NCBI GenBank assembly: GCA_964035015.1
Contig: OZ035998.1
Location: forward strand, 36,832,128 to 36,896,127
Source of the DNA: Corallium rubrum
Lineage: Eukaryota > Cnidaria > Anthozoa > Scleralcyonacea > Coralliidae
Direction of reading: 5' to 3'
DNA length: 64,000 bases
Shown: positions 12,101-22,119 of the stretch, piece after piece
How positions within the stretch are numbered: the first letter of the stretch is position 1
Layout: each line of letters opens with the position of its first letter
Notes under the pieces: generated by a model
Database searches by the model: none
Seen by the model: the letters and a program-made list of their open reading frames with translations, nothing else
What the model was told of the DNA's origin: nothing
Translations under genes and position numbers: made by a program

Positions 12101-15100
12101 GTTGTGCAAATTCTAGCTTTACAATTTTAGTCTTTCTTTTAGAAACTGGCCTTATTGATGTAATCTTCTCCTATTTCCACTGGCTATAGTCTTTGTTATA
12201 ATAAAGTCAATTGTCAAAACAGCAGCGAAACTTCTTAGCTTGCAAAACCAAGAAGACAAATGAAGTTTTACACCTCTGAAACAAATGCACCAGTCGCTGA
12301 GCTGCCAGGGTATAAGGATGGGAAATTGAGCTTCTAAAGCAGAGCGAAAAGGTGCTGGATTTTGTGTTCACAAGACATCGACAAGGCTTCCATTTTCAAC
12401 TCGCACCGTTTAGGAATGGTTCTCAAATCGCACCAGTTAAAACATAGTCCCTAGAATTAAGTTAACAATGAGGTGCAATTTAAGTGCACAAATATTGTGT
12501 TTTCGGTATCATATTAGTGTCACTAATATGATCATATAATTCCCCAGGCCCCTGTCGGTTGCCCAGTCAGCCCCCTCCTTTATAATCCATATGGTGGATT
12601 ATAAGGAGGGGGCTAACTGGGCAACCGACAGGGGCTTAGGGGATTACTATTCATAAAAAATAGCATCAACCCAGGAGTATTTGCAAGTGACTCAATCAAA
12701 AGTGAAGTTAATAAATTGAGAAAATTTTCCCTAAACAGATCTGCTTAAAATTCAGAGCACTCTCTTCGTATTTCACTGTTGAATCTTATGTGGCATTTTT
12801 GCACGTTTCTGGGTTGACGTCATTTCCTGTTAATAGTAAATCAACTTTAGCAAAAGAAAAAGGCATTAAGATGAAAGTTTAATAGTTGATGATATAATAT
12901 TAAGCAATTCCTATCAGAAAGTACAGTGTACCAAATATATAAAAAGCCCAAACATGAGACTGCAAAAACGTAACTCTACATGTAGATTGTATGTTTGCTT
13001 ACCCCACTTTTCAGGGAAATGGTCGGTAAATTGATATAGGTCATGCAGTTAAAACCAAATCGGTCGGTAAATTTAGGTTTTAAAACCTTAAAATTATATA
13101 AACCCGCCTGTGTTTCGTTGGTAAATCATGGGTTTCGTAGGTAAAGTTTGAAACACCCCCCCCCCCCCCCAACAAAATGTCCTCGGTACACCACTGATGG
13201 GCACTTTAACAGACTGCAAAAACGTAACTCTGCAGATTGTATGTTTGCTTACCATGTGAGATCCTTTCCTTTTTGCCATCTTCCCACAGGTGCCATTAAA
13301 GAATGTCCTTCACAGAAAGTTTTAAAAAGTAATCAGTAAAACAGACTTAGTAAAATGGCTCAATGTTGTAAATGCCCATACAGTTTGGCCGCTCGCACGG
13401 TAATGTATATGAATAAATGCCATACAAAAATACAAATACATGGTATTTGTTTGGGCTGCACTCAGTGACAGTCACTTGTGATTTCAGATTTAAGAGATAT
13501 TAGGAAGTATCCTTGCTACACAGACACTGTAACATACTGTACTTTCTGTAGTATACGTGTATGAGATATCCTGATTTATAATATAGTCTGATTGGCTGCA
13601 TTACTAACTATATATCAGCTCATATACAGCGAGTTGTACAAAATGGCGGCGTTGTTTTCTTAAACTATTGCAGATGAAACTGGCTGGTTTTTTCAATGTA
13701 TAGCTCAGAAAAACTTGAGCTAAGAAGGGGAAACTAACATTTAACACAAAATACACAACCCAAATGCACAATTTACAAAGTTAAGATGGTAAATCCACTT
13801 TAAAAACCGTCTTAAGAGTTTACAAAACCCGACTTGAATTGTCAGATTGACAATAATGTTTAATTGTCAGACAAATTAAAATCCACAACTAACAACACAT
13901 ATTTATGAGTACAACCATTACATAATTAATACTCAGCAAAGTGGGTTTTTGAAGTAAGAAATCATTATGGATAAAACTTATTAAACAGCTAATCAAAAAC
14001 GTGTCCGAACTTATGAAACAGCTAATCAAAAACGTGCTACAGTAGATAGCTGCCTTTTGGCCAACTGCACTTGTTCACTTGGGCCACTATTCTGACAATT
14101 CGAGCCAGTCAGTTTATCAAACTAGCATGGGTGCAAACTGTGCAACTGACTGCCTCACTGACTGCTCTATAGACAAGTTGACAAAAAAACTATTTAACCA
14201 TATGCCACTATGTGAGTGGGTGCAAATGTCCATGTGCATAAATGAAACCACATCTTCACATTACATCATCTCTCAACATGCTTTCATTGATCGACACCTG
14301 ACAGACCTGATATTTTCCAATTTTTGTTACTGTAGTTGACACTTAACAGAAAGGAATTTGTAATTTAATTCTTTACAAAACAAACAGTTCTTAATTAACA
14401 GTTAAATTCTTGTAATCAATTCCAGTTTTTGTTGCTTTGAGTTTGAGAAGAAAATAAATAACTCTCATTGCATGTACTGGCCACTAAGCATGGTAAAGAA
14501 GAATATAGTCCACTAATGCGGATTGCCACATCATGCCCATAGATCTTTGTCTGGCCCCTCTGGTATGACGTTGCAATCAGTATTAGCAGACTAGCTGTCA
14601 TAGCAGGTTGGGCTTGTACAAGATACAAATGTCAGGTTTATTAATTTTCCCACACCAAATTGGTGTGATTGGTGCAAGCCACCCCAAGGAGGGTGGTCAT
14701 TAATAGAAATACCAGTAACCATTCTTCAAAAAATTTGATGCTGACAGCAGTTCTAAGCTACATGTATTAATATTGCAGTAACGTTGGCTGTTGGGCTATA
14801 CTTTGCCTAGAGTTATATACAGTTTTTGAAATACATGTATATACTGTATTAGTAGTAATCAAGTCCAGAGTGATTTCCTTTGGCTTTAAAGATCTCAGTT
14901 GAAATTTAGGCATGCCATGTGTTTACAATATTTCTTTGATGAACATACTGTACACTTTACATTGACTTTCATGCACATTTGTTTGTATGGACAGAAGTAA
15001 CATACTGTGGTCAAAATGCTATTCTTTAAAGTTTTAACACAAACTTTTCATTAACATTAGCTTTCCATTATTTAATGGAACAAGTTTTACATGATGCTTG

Positions 15101-17004
15101 CTCAGACGGTCTTTATTTAGCATGACAGTGCTATAATTTCATTGGTTTATCATACAGACAGGATTGGAATGCTGTGCACAAGTAACAAAACATTGGTGGG
15201 GAAGCCCACTGACATCTGTGTAGGTAGGGCCGGAACTATGGGGGGTGTTTGGGGGGGGGGGGGTGTGACACCCCCAATAATTGCTTTATTTGTTATATAG
15301 TGGGCAGACAAGAGATTTCAGTCAGCAGTCAGCACCCACCAGTGGTCAGTCTCAGCGAATACTAGTACTGACAATTGTGATTGAGTGACGATTATGAGGC
15401 AGTCAGCAAAATTGAGTGTACCACACACCCTCCTGCAGAATTTTCTGAGGACGGCCCTGTGTATAGGCTAGTCTGGTGCTGTTGTAGTTTGATTTCTTTC
15501 AACATTATTCTTTTAACCTTTCTGTTTTTTTGTCAGCCTTCCTTAAATTTTATCTAACTTATTGCTGCTCAGCCTGTGAGTAAAAATCTTAACAGAGGGG
15601 GCATTTTTGGCCTGTTCAGGTAGAAATTAATAGACTAGGGACCCATAGTAAAAAGTATGTTTGAGTGGCTGCAGGAGGATATTGCCACAATCTTTGCCAC
15701 TGGCCTCACCACATGACCGTGCTATAACCTACATGTATGTGAAAAGTAAGGAATTAATAGAAAATATAAATCTGTTGTGAATTGCATGTCTGAACAAGTG
15801 TGATAATAATTGGACTCCAGTGATGCCTTCCTTTGACCTTGCTCCAATCCTTTTCCAAGCCATAGGCAGCTCTTGAGCTCAGAATCAGCCAGCAATGCTT
15901 AGAAAGCTTGCAAGCTTCATTTCCAGATTTTTGAGGGTATGCATTTGGTCCAGTCTTCTTGCAATACAGGTACAACCTGCAATCACACCTGACCTGGCCT
16001 TGTTTTTTTGCACTCTGCTATCAGTCCTTTGGTTAAAGTTGCCAGCATTCATAAAACTCAACTGCCACAAATCCTAGCTGCCACATCAGAGACTTTTTTT
16101 GAACTACCCTACAATAATATCCTGCTGCATTGGAGATTTTTTTAACTGGTCTGCTGCAGAAGATCTTTAGCTAAAGTGATCTACTTTCTAGTGTGGCTAG
16201 GGACTTAATCTGAACCATTGTGCTGCTTGAAGATTATCTCTTTGACAAGAAGATCAATTAGTGTTTATATGAGACAGACGGGTAACTCGCCCTGGTGAGA
16301 ACTCGGCACTGGCAGCCGGAATCTCGGCAGAGCGGGATAAACATTTCCCCATATAAACACTTTTACCCGGGTAACTCACTAACTCAGCATAGCAGGATGA
16401 ATTTTCTATATCATTACTTCATGTCACTTTCGTTGAGAATCATCTCAAATATTACAACTCACCAGGCAACTCACTTTCATATAAACAGAATGTAATGTTT
16501 ATCCTGGTCAACCTTAACCGGGTAACTTGGCTGACCAAGTAACTCACCTCCATATAAACAGCCCCTGACTGCCCAAAGGTGTCAAAAAGTTACATGTAAA
16601 TATAATGTTACTAAACGATTCTCAATGTAGATAGTAATTTGTATTGTTAGTAAAAGCATTTATGCTTGTATTTATACAGTACTTTATATTTGAACTTGTA
16701 GTTAAATGAAAACAATTTACGAAAGTAAACATTTCAAAATCATGGGTCATTCAAGTATACGACTTCAAATGGTAGGGGGGGAGCGTATACTTGAAGCGAT
16801 CCTCTACAATGTTGGAACATACAGTATGATGTATTTTAATAAGAAAAGAAATAAATACAATACTCTCTCAATTTAGTCCATTCTAGCACGCACAATTGCA
16901 CAGAACATACCTAAGTAATTCTCTCTGTGCTTGTCTGTTTTAACAGTTTCCCACTCAAATTGGTCAGACCCGCCACGAACACCACCTCTCGATGGAAAAT
17001 GCAT
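1..17004 (-). CDS. MMTAG2: MMTAG2 (C1orf35) homologue, eight coding exons, 3' end outside the window
   Basis: Exons on the minus strand, in transcript order: 17004-16911, 13307-13253, 10848-10803, 9304-9255, 6180-6135, 5630-5548, 425-353 and 148-1 (open at the edge). All junctions are GT-AG and every phase joins, giving 198 residues with no stop. The start [12 protein letters not shown] and the stretch [20 protein letters not shown] (about residues 29-48) match the conserved N-terminal MMtag domain of human MMTAG2. The motif WYSKG, a charged helix ([13 protein letters not shown]) and [15 protein letters not shown] follow in the family's order. The C-terminal part is acidic (a DEEEEEE run) and less conserved. 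The family is ubiquitous but its biochemical role is poorly known. Upstream of the start lies a YY1-like ATGGCGGAC element that also forms a three-codon upstream ORF. Introns run from about 0.2 to 5.1 kb and are full of transposons. Identification is sure; single splice sites are predictions. Confidence 0.9.
353..425 (-). CDS. MMTAG2: MMTAG2 coding exon 7
   Basis: Encodes (S)[19 protein letters not shown] then VSKNQ; the donor CCAG/GTAAGATA is excellent. The acceptor may be AATTGTAG (used here) or an AG six bases further in (exon start at 419). Both keep the frame and differ by two residues. The Ser/Ala-rich segment is less conserved in the family, so it is placed by phase and order. Confidence 0.8.
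1797..1970. mobile_element. Foldback element with about 65-bp arms
   Basis: The left arm runs GAAAATCGCTT to CCGGAAAAAATG, and the right arm is its near complement (1901-1970). The loop holds a small hairpin, CTCGGCTTCGCCTCG. In MMTAG2 intron 6. Confidence 0.8.
3501..3645. mobile_element. Foldback element
   Basis: The arms begin CAATTATTGGAT and end ATCCAATAATTG, and both contain the long shared phrase ATGATAGCTTGTGTTATCAA. In MMTAG2 intron 6. Confidence 0.8.
3693..4340. repeat. 16-bp minisatellite, array 1
   Basis: About 40 units of GAGTAAATCGTCTG(T/G)C. The T and G variants sit in blocks (for example G at about 3976-4016 and 4068-4198), as expected from local amplification. Because 16 is not a multiple of 3, units read through in all frames and create false ORFs. 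Confidence 0.97.
4341..5168. repeat. Spacer between the two minisatellite arrays
   Basis: It carries several inverted GACGAGAAA / TTTCTCGTC and CGTCTTAA / TTAAGACG phrases at both edges (4345-4450, 5085-5160), suggesting one composite element with both arrays. The middle (4700-5030) is unique-looking and has no supported ORF. Confidence 0.5.
5169..5405. repeat. 16-bp minisatellite, array 2
   Basis: About 15 units of GAGTAAATCGTCTG(T/G)C. The last four units change to GAGTATATC. The right edge reads CGTCTGGCGCGTTAGACGG, close to the interspersed motif the unit seems to come from. In MMTAG2 intron 6. Confidence 0.95.
5548..5630 (-). CDS. MMTAG2: MMTAG2 coding exon 6
   Basis: This 83-nt exon encodes [20 protein letters not shown] and VEGMGFG, aligned with the family segment that carries a CKR motif and then a VDR-LGLG motif. 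Acceptor TAATTAACAG, donor GGCAG/GTAATG. Confidence 0.9.
5848..6106. mobile_element. MITE with GATGGCGGC-bearing termini
   Basis: The ends TTGACGGCC...AAGATGGCGGC and GACGCCATCGTTTT...GGTCAATT form imperfect terminal inverted repeats. A second copy at 48975-49203 shares the centre, for example TTCTGCAAGAAACAATA. It lies in MMTAG2 intron 5. Confidence 0.75.
6135..6180 (-). CDS. MMTAG2: MMTAG2 coding exon 5
   Basis: This 46-nt exon encodes [15 protein letters not shown], matching human GYKNVKKQPTGLSKE. Acceptor GGACGTTTTAG, donor CAA/GTAAGT. It lies about 30 bp from the end of an inverted-repeat element (5848-6106) inserted in the next intron. Confidence 0.92.
6486..6830. mobile_element. Inverted-repeat MITE with AAT duplication (family A)
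   Basis: It begins AGGGAGCTTAAGC and ends GCTTAAGCTCCCT, flanked by AAT on both sides (6483-6485, 6831-6833). The internal GTCGTCCTGAAGACGTGAAA is shared with the copies at 58166-58446 and 62587-62951. In MMTAG2 intron 4; non-coding. Confidence 0.85.
7458..7595 (-). mobile_element. Penelope-like terminal repeat with hammerhead-like core
   Basis: It shares about 138 bp with 43286-43423. The minus strand at 7585-7554 reads CTGACGA, a possible 4-bp stem (GGGC/GCTC around CTTC), then GAAACGTTAGAC. That is the order of a minimal hammerhead ribozyme core. Such ribozymes are known from Penelope-like terminal repeats. Confidence 0.6.
7894..8216 (-). pseudogene. Penelope-like element, GIY-YIG endonuclease end, frameshifted
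   Basis: The minus strand encodes [20 protein letters not shown] followed by [13 protein letters not shown], the cysteine-rich GIY-YIG domain at the C-terminus of Penelope-like reverse transcriptases. The frame breaks at about 8061-8068 through two extra bases in a TGTG run. The next frame continues with [10 protein letters not shown] and ends [20 protein letters not shown] before a stop at about 7894. The reverse transcriptase part is missing, so the element is truncated and dead. Confidence 0.85.
8832..9145 (+). mobile_element. 5S rRNA-derived SINE, copy 1
   Basis: The head (8832-8920) resembles 5S rRNA, including GTTAAGCCCGGTTAGTACAT, GGATTGGTGACC and GCCTGG, which hold its internal promoter boxes. 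A shared body follows with TCCTCCCTC and GTCGTATGGCGGCTGCCTG. Two more copies lie at 35335-35636 and 42884-43035. The layout is that of SINE3-type elements. Confidence 0.8.
9255..9304 (-). CDS. MMTAG2: MMTAG2 coding exon 4
   Basis: This 50-nt exon encodes [17 protein letters not shown], a charged helix equivalent to the family's segment before the VKK motif. Acceptor TTTTTGTTCCAG, donor CT/GTAAGTAC, both strong. Confidence 0.9.
9610..9800. repeat. Tandem repeat of about 40 bp, four to five units
   Basis: The phrase TTTTTATCAGCTTTTTTC followed by (A/G)(C/A)ATATTAAC recurs at 9620, 9661, 9700, 9739 and 9781 with small changes. In MMTAG2 intron 3. Confidence 0.8.
10049..10635. mobile_element. 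Non-autonomous hAT element with 8-bp target duplication
   Basis: The terminal inverted repeats begin CAGTGGCGGCGCCA and end TGGCGCCGCCACTG. The flanks GTTACAAT (10041-10048 and 10636-10643) are an exact 8-bp duplication. The CAGNG terminus and 8-bp duplication are diagnostic of hAT. It is 587 bp long, has no transposase ORF and sits in MMTAG2 intron 3. Confidence 0.92.
10803..10848 (-). CDS. MMTAG2: MMTAG2 coding exon 3
   Basis: This 46-nt exon completes the Trp codon and reads [15 protein letters not shown], matching the WYAKG position of the human protein. The acceptor (TTAAATCTAG) is good. The donor GTACTG is weak, so this 3' edge is the least certain splice site of the gene. Confidence 0.75.
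11318..11430 (-). mobile_element. tRNA-derived SINE head, degraded
   Basis: The minus strand reads like a tRNA with an A-box-like TGGCTCAATGG and a B-box-like GGGCTCGGGTCCC, and ends near CTCAGATTC. It matches the element at 52557-52680. The phrase GCTGTACAAGCTG flanks this copy on the 5' side and appears inverted 3' of the other copy. Not a functional tRNA. Confidence 0.65.
12542..12642. mobile_element. GC-rich foldback element
   Basis: Arms of about 48 bp (12542-12589 and 12594-12642) are almost perfectly complementary, around the small loop ATGGTG. In MMTAG2 intron 2. It looks like a short foldback MITE; a small-RNA hairpin is an alternative. Confidence 0.75.
13146..13172. repeat. Poly-C tract in MMTAG2 intron 2
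   Basis: A run of about 15-16 C. The adjoining minus-strand text CAGTGGTGTACCGAGGACA (13176-13196) resembles a hAT end, so the tract may lie inside a degraded element at roughly 13010-13210. Confidence 0.5.
13253..13307 (-). CDS. MMTAG2: MMTAG2 coding exon 2
   Basis: This 55-nt exon encodes [17 protein letters not shown], the most conserved block of the family. Acceptor CTGTGAAG/GA, donor ACATG/GTAAGC. The split codons on both sides (G/GA and TG/G) join in frame with the neighbouring exons. Confidence 0.93.
16250..16570. mobile_element. Inverted-repeat transposon-like block with GGGTAACTC motifs
   Basis: In MMTAG2 intron 1. The motif (C)GGGTAACTC/TGGTAACTC recurs at 16280, 16373 and 16520, with phrases such as CATATAAACA repeated at 16351 and 16552. 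No ORF; borders are unclear. Confidence 0.4.
16911..17004 (-). CDS. MMTAG2: MMTAG2 coding exon 1
   Basis: Encodes residues 1-31 plus one base of codon 32. The ATG has A at -3 (context GAAAATGC). The residues RGGVRGG followed by a QF-W-V-DK-REN pattern are the family's hallmark. The donor is TTAG/GTATGT. Confidence 0.92.
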
Positions 17005-17039
17005 TTTCAGCTTCTAAAAATCACAACTCTGGCAGCCAG

Positions 17040-17051
17040 TTAGTCCGCCAT
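17040..17051 (-). promoter_or_regulatory. YY1-like element and three-codon upstream ORF before MMTAG2
   Basis: The minus strand reads AACATGGCGGACTAA 36 bp before the start codon. AANATGGCGGC is the known YY1 site, often found just downstream of the start site of housekeeping genes. The same bases form an upstream ORF Met-Ala-Asp-stop. Use of either is inferred. Confidence 0.45.
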
Positions 17052-17104
17052 GTTTCCAAGCTTAGTGCCCAGTCTTCTATCGACGCAGTCGAATTTGGTA
17101 TGAA

Positions 17105-18900
17105 ACCACAAATATAGTCGAGTGTTGTCCGGATTTACCGGTGTCACTCAAGGGTGTAATATTCTTTTATAGGGGGTCACTAATCACGTTCTAATACAGT
17201 AATCCGCAACCACTTTACATTACAGTAACTGTCAGTGTCACATTAACTTCACAAGCTACATTTTGTCGGGGGTGGTTTCTTCTCCAAGATATTTTTTAAT
17301 TTTTGGATTTCTAAATGCGTAGAGCAGCTTTGAAATAAGTTTGAATTGATATCATTACATACCTATTGGCTATTGCTCGGTCCATATGAACTTTCTTTCA
17401 GGTTTGCATCAGTGACCAGACAATACAAATATGGACGGACATTGTTTTTAAGACGAAAACTGTATACCACTACTGTATATATCAGTCAGTATAAGCAACT
17501 TTAACTGTTTGTGCACAGATTAGAAATGTATTTTTTTACATGTTGACGCCGCCCCCATCCAAAAAAATAAGTGCCCCCTCTTAATAAGATTAATAAGATA
17601 TCTCCATTGAATTAACATCTGCTGTTTTGATGATCTATTTGAAAAGCAAAGAAGTTTACAGGTAATTAGAAAACAAGAAATTACATGTGCGTTGTGCGAA
17701 ATTATATAAACACGACACAAATCAAGTATCACCTATATATACTGTAGTGTTTATAAACGGTCTTGTTGTGCGAGAAGATCGATAAGCCATATATGTTTAC
17801 ATCTTTTGACATCGGGCATGATGGCGAAGAAAGAATCTGACCAACAAAAGGCTTATAAAACTTTGGCTATGGCCCCGAGCCTTGCGGAGGAGAGAGGCGA
17901 AATGCCAGTGGGGGCGAAGGCGGAATGATGTCACACTCTGGCACCTTTGCCGCGCGCTTTTGCCTCCCCTTAGAGCTTCTGTGGAGGAGAAAGACATTTC
18001 GCCGTCATCAGTAACATGTATTGTCTCTCTTCAAGAAAAACATTATAACGTTTGCTAAAAGTAAAACTGGAGAAGCAGGGAATTAACCCTATCGCCATTC
18101 CTTGCAGACTCACTTTATGAATTCTGTTCATAATCTGCCATCAAGTTATGGTATAGCTATGTACTAGTAATAATTCCACATTTTCGGAGCTGCCGTAATA
18201 GTTCAACTGAGTTAAAGTTGCTCTTTTCGGAGATCAATCTCATCAAGGAATATGATAACCCTATATATATATATATAGAGAGATAAAGTATAATGGTTAT
18301 ATGCGTCAATATTATATAAACTGTATATAATGCTATTAAAATACAGGGATCTACTGACTATACTGTCATGCAATGTAATAATATTGAGTACTCAGAGCAA
18401 CATTCAGACTATAGTAGTACATTATATTGCTACGCATATAGACGAAATCGGAGTTTCTACTGCACATACAATCTGAGTCGGGATAAAACGTAGTTCATTT
18501 ATAACATGAGGCTGAAACAGCCGTAGTAAACATAACATTTCTGGTTTCAGAAACTTTTTTAATGTTTAGGTATTCTATAAGGATAAACTTTGCTTATCGA
18601 TTATCCTTGACAATAATCCTAAACGTAGTGTCTAAAAATAATGAACTCAAAACATGAAAAAAACAGTCCCAGCCTATGTTATCTTCCCGTTATGCTTTAA
18701 TAGACAAGATGTAATTTGCATAGGGGCTCAAACTGAATAGGAAAATTTGCATGTGGGCCTAAATGAAACTACGATTTGGTGTATATGTAAATATATAAAA
18801 TAAATAATCAATCGAGATCATGAATGTCGTTTGAATATGTCCAAAAGCAAAAAGAAGACGGAGATTGAATTTACAGCTAGCGCTGTTGAACACCCACGTA
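17105..18900. other. Intergenic DNA without supported genes
   Basis: Low-complexity AT-rich sequence with a short (AT)n at 18262-18280. There is a GC-rich block at 17870-17960 whose reading frames match nothing I recognise. I see no exon with both splice sites and a recognisable product. Confidence 0.5.
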
Positions 18901-19491
18901 ACAATTCAATTGATTCAATTTTCCAACGCACATAATGACAATGTATATAAACTTAAAAGCAACAAACTGACGTAAACAAAACTTTTGTACGCGCAATACT
19001 AACCAGTCTCGTGTTTCGTAGGCGTTGTATATCTATTTTGTGTATACTCAATTGGAATTTAACACTCAGGAAACATTTGAAATGTGCGCAATTTGGCATT
19101 GTTTATCGAATATCGATCAGGTATAAAGGTTTCTCAGTGTCAGTGAGTCAGCGCCGGTGTCTTCAGCTCAGAAGCCTGCCCACGCGCGTTGTCATTCCAA
19201 ATAAACCAGAAACTCAATTAATTCATAGAAGCTGAACTAATATTTGCAAGTGTTCTTTGTGCCCAAAGTATATACAGTTTATTCTTGAATTCTTTAACTC
19301 GTACAGTCGTGCATATCTAAATAGTTGAACGTGAAAGAGTTACATAAGAAATAATAATATATCAGACGTTTATAAAGCGCAGTTGTTATTTTCTTAGTCT
19401 CTAATAGCAACATGCAATCAAATGCTTCATAGACGTCATCATTCGATGCAATCACACTATGCATAAACTATTCCTATTTAATCTATAGGCA

Positions 19492-19622
19492 TAGGGATTT
19501 TTGGTGAAGAAAAATTTCGAGCGTAGGAATCAATCAGATAATCATATATACACTGGCCCCGGGTTGGATCTTATAATGTATATATTCCTACACTCGAAAT
19601 TTTCTTTCACCAAAAATCCCTA
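19492..19622. mobile_element. Foldback element
   Basis: The ends TAGGGATTTTTGGTGAA and TTTCACCAAAAATCCCTA are inverted, followed inwards by TTTCGAG(C/T)GTAGGAAT complementarity. Confidence 0.8.
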
Positions 19623-20442
19623 GAACATGTAGCCTTTAAATTTTAATCGAGCTAATTAAATGCCAAGTATTCTTGTAATATTATATACTATTTATTACTA
19701 ATATTACTGACTCCACAACTGTTGTGATGGGACTGTACCTATAATAAAGTCGCGTGCTTATAAAATATAAAACAGAATAAAACTTGTTTTTGTTTGATCA
19801 ACCCACGATTATTTTAATTCAAGTGATTGTTGTTGAGTATGAGACTGACTTTAGTTGTAAGAAAAAGTATCTTTACTAGTATAATATATCATATTATCAT
19901 ATCTCATTCCACTGCAATGTATATGCATGTCTTAGCCTCGCGTATAAGGTGCAACACTATTTTTTATCGAAACTCTATATTTCTTGTTTTTGTCGATATC
20001 AAACATATTATTATTCTCCATCTTGACAACTATTTAGATAAACATACGCCCACCATTATCAGCAGGCATTGTTTTCAGGGGGAGTATATTTTTCATGTTA
20101 TGACGTTTGGCCACAAGGAATTCCAATTATGTGTTTTTCCGCATCCCAAACAATTAAGGATAAAGTTCAAACACTATTGTCTGAATGATGTCACGGCGAC
20201 CTCCTTAATTTTTTTGTAGTGTTTTGCCAAAACTTTTTTGTTGTGTTTGTCGGCTTATTAAAATCAATTATAATACATAATATAATTCTATTATCTGTAT
20301 ATGCTAAAGCAACAGTGTACACAACAAACAATGACTATAAACAGTAAACGGTGGATCTTACGTATACGGAGTATAGAATTTTCATTGCGAGGGTCCCAAC
20401 ATGCAACCACTGATGCATGCAAACCATGGAAACAGTGGTAAC

Positions 20443-20646
20443 CACTGACCTCTATATAACTGGACTGCGGGTGCCCCGCGAAAAAATGGGCCAATTACAC
20501 GCCATCAGGCGCCATCTTGTTAGGTCTAAAATTAACCAATCAGCAAACCAGAAAATCAAAGATGGCGCCGTTCAATTGGGGATACATCATGACTTCATGT
20601 AATACAAAACATCGGGGACCCGCAGTCCAGTTATATAGAGGTCAGT
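20443..20646. mobile_element. Inverted-repeat MITE, CACTGACCT family copy 1
   Basis: The ends CACTGACCTCTATATAACTG and the complement CAGTTATATAGAGGTCAGTG are perfectly inverted and continue through GGACTGCGGG. A second, larger copy lies at 60740-61183. It includes GGCGCCATCTT / AAGATGGCGCC inside. Confidence 0.85.
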
Positions 20647-21244
20647 GTGGAAAACTGCCGAGATCGTTGCTAAAAAATCTACGGAGTTGACCACCCTATA
20701 TCGAAAACACTGCCTGCAGCACTCTTTTTCCCACCCTCATATATTTATATTTATAGTTTAGTTTCGTACATTATAATTATTTTAATTAATGATCGCAAAG
20801 ACTGTGATATACTTAATTAGCATATACCTCGCAGATGAATAGTGCTTTTCACGCAATCTGATTGGTTCCTCTAGCTCGGGATATTCTGCACTATTCACCT
20901 GAGGGCAAAACAAAATGGCGGCCAATTTTGCTTTGCTTACCGAAGCAGAAGGATTTTGTTCATAATTAAACAAGGCTGATGTAGTAGAATAACGAGAAAA
21001 CTCAACAAGATTAAGTAGAAGAGTGTCCACAGGTATGTTTCTTTACAACCGAGCTTTCCGCTTCCCATTAGCTAAAAAATTCTCGACAGCTCAGAACAAA
21101 TATTTTTTTAAAAAACCCATTGAAGTACCACAATTTTTGCAATCATTAATTACAAGTGACTCCATACAAAGTTCTAAGAAAAACATACTTATATTTTAGT
21201 TTGCTTCGCTCACCAGCCTCACTGCGCGTGATACTCCCAGATCA

Positions 21245-21245
<1 letters not shown>

Positions 21246-21341
<96 letters not shown>

Positions 21342-21343
21342 AA
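21246..21343. repeat. (AAT)n microsatellite
   Basis: About 32 AAT units with one interruption near 21340. Confidence 0.97.
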
Positions 21344-21601
21344 TAATAATGTTATATTTAGATAGAAAAGTCAGCGGTTGCTACCATGAGAAAAAGGACC
21401 TATCTTTCCGCAATTTTTTTTTGGTCACTTTTTGCTCATGCAGAACACGCAGTTAACTTTAACTGTAGTTATAGAGCTTAATTCTAGCCAATCAGGACAA
21501 GCATTTAAGAAGTGATGACTACAATTTAGCTACGTTAGAATGTCGTTAATAGTTTTATACAAAATGGCGCATGAGGTTGTCTTGCACTTGGTGTATATAC
21601 C

Positions 21602-21749
21602 TAAAGCCTGGTTTCCATAAGATCGTCTCGATCGCCCCAATCGTCCCAATCGCCTGAAGCCATCCAATCAGATTGGGCGATTCGAAATATCTCTAGTCTG
21701 ATTGGAGAAACTTGGGCAACCGCGGTGATCGTATGGAAACCAGGCTTAA
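21602..21749. mobile_element. MITE of the AAAGCCTGGTTTCCAT family, copy 1
   Basis: The ends AAAGCCTGGTTTCCATA and TATGGAAACCAGGCTT are inverted. Related copies lie at 39072-39204 (inner part inverted relative to this one) and 59238-59332. Confidence 0.85.
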
Positions 21750-21888
21750 GGGGTCACTCCACCCCCAAACTGTTGATTAATTTAGATGGAAGATTTAGAA
21801 TATCTAGGTGGCCTAACATTGGAAAAGATGACAAAGTAATTTAGCTTTGTTTACGCCACGGTGTTTTGGCATGGGCCACTGCACTGTA

Positions 21889-21915
21889 GCTATATATATA
21901 TATATATATATATAC
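21889..21915. repeat. (TA)n microsatellite
   Basis: A short TA run followed by non-repetitive sequence. Confidence 0.9.
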
Positions 21916-22035
21916 AAACGAGCACGTGTGATTTTGTTCACGGAATGTCGGAAAGTGCTCAATACCATAAAGGTAGAGCGAAGCGTTGCCTGAAGATCGC
22001 CCCGCGTGAAACTGACAGTTGCAACACTTAACATT

Positions 22036-22037
<2 letters not shown>

Positions 22038-22118
<81 letters not shown>
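22038..22118. repeat. (TA)n microsatellite
   Basis: About 40 TA units. The Tyr-Ile ORFs read from it on both strands are artefacts. Confidence 0.97.

Positions 22119-22119
<1 letters not shown>

Noticed and set aside
15215-15470. Third hAT element suggested by AGGGCCGGAA and ACGGCCCT
   Set aside because: The possible flanking duplications (TGTGTAGG and TGTATAGG) are inexact and the inner ends do not match well.
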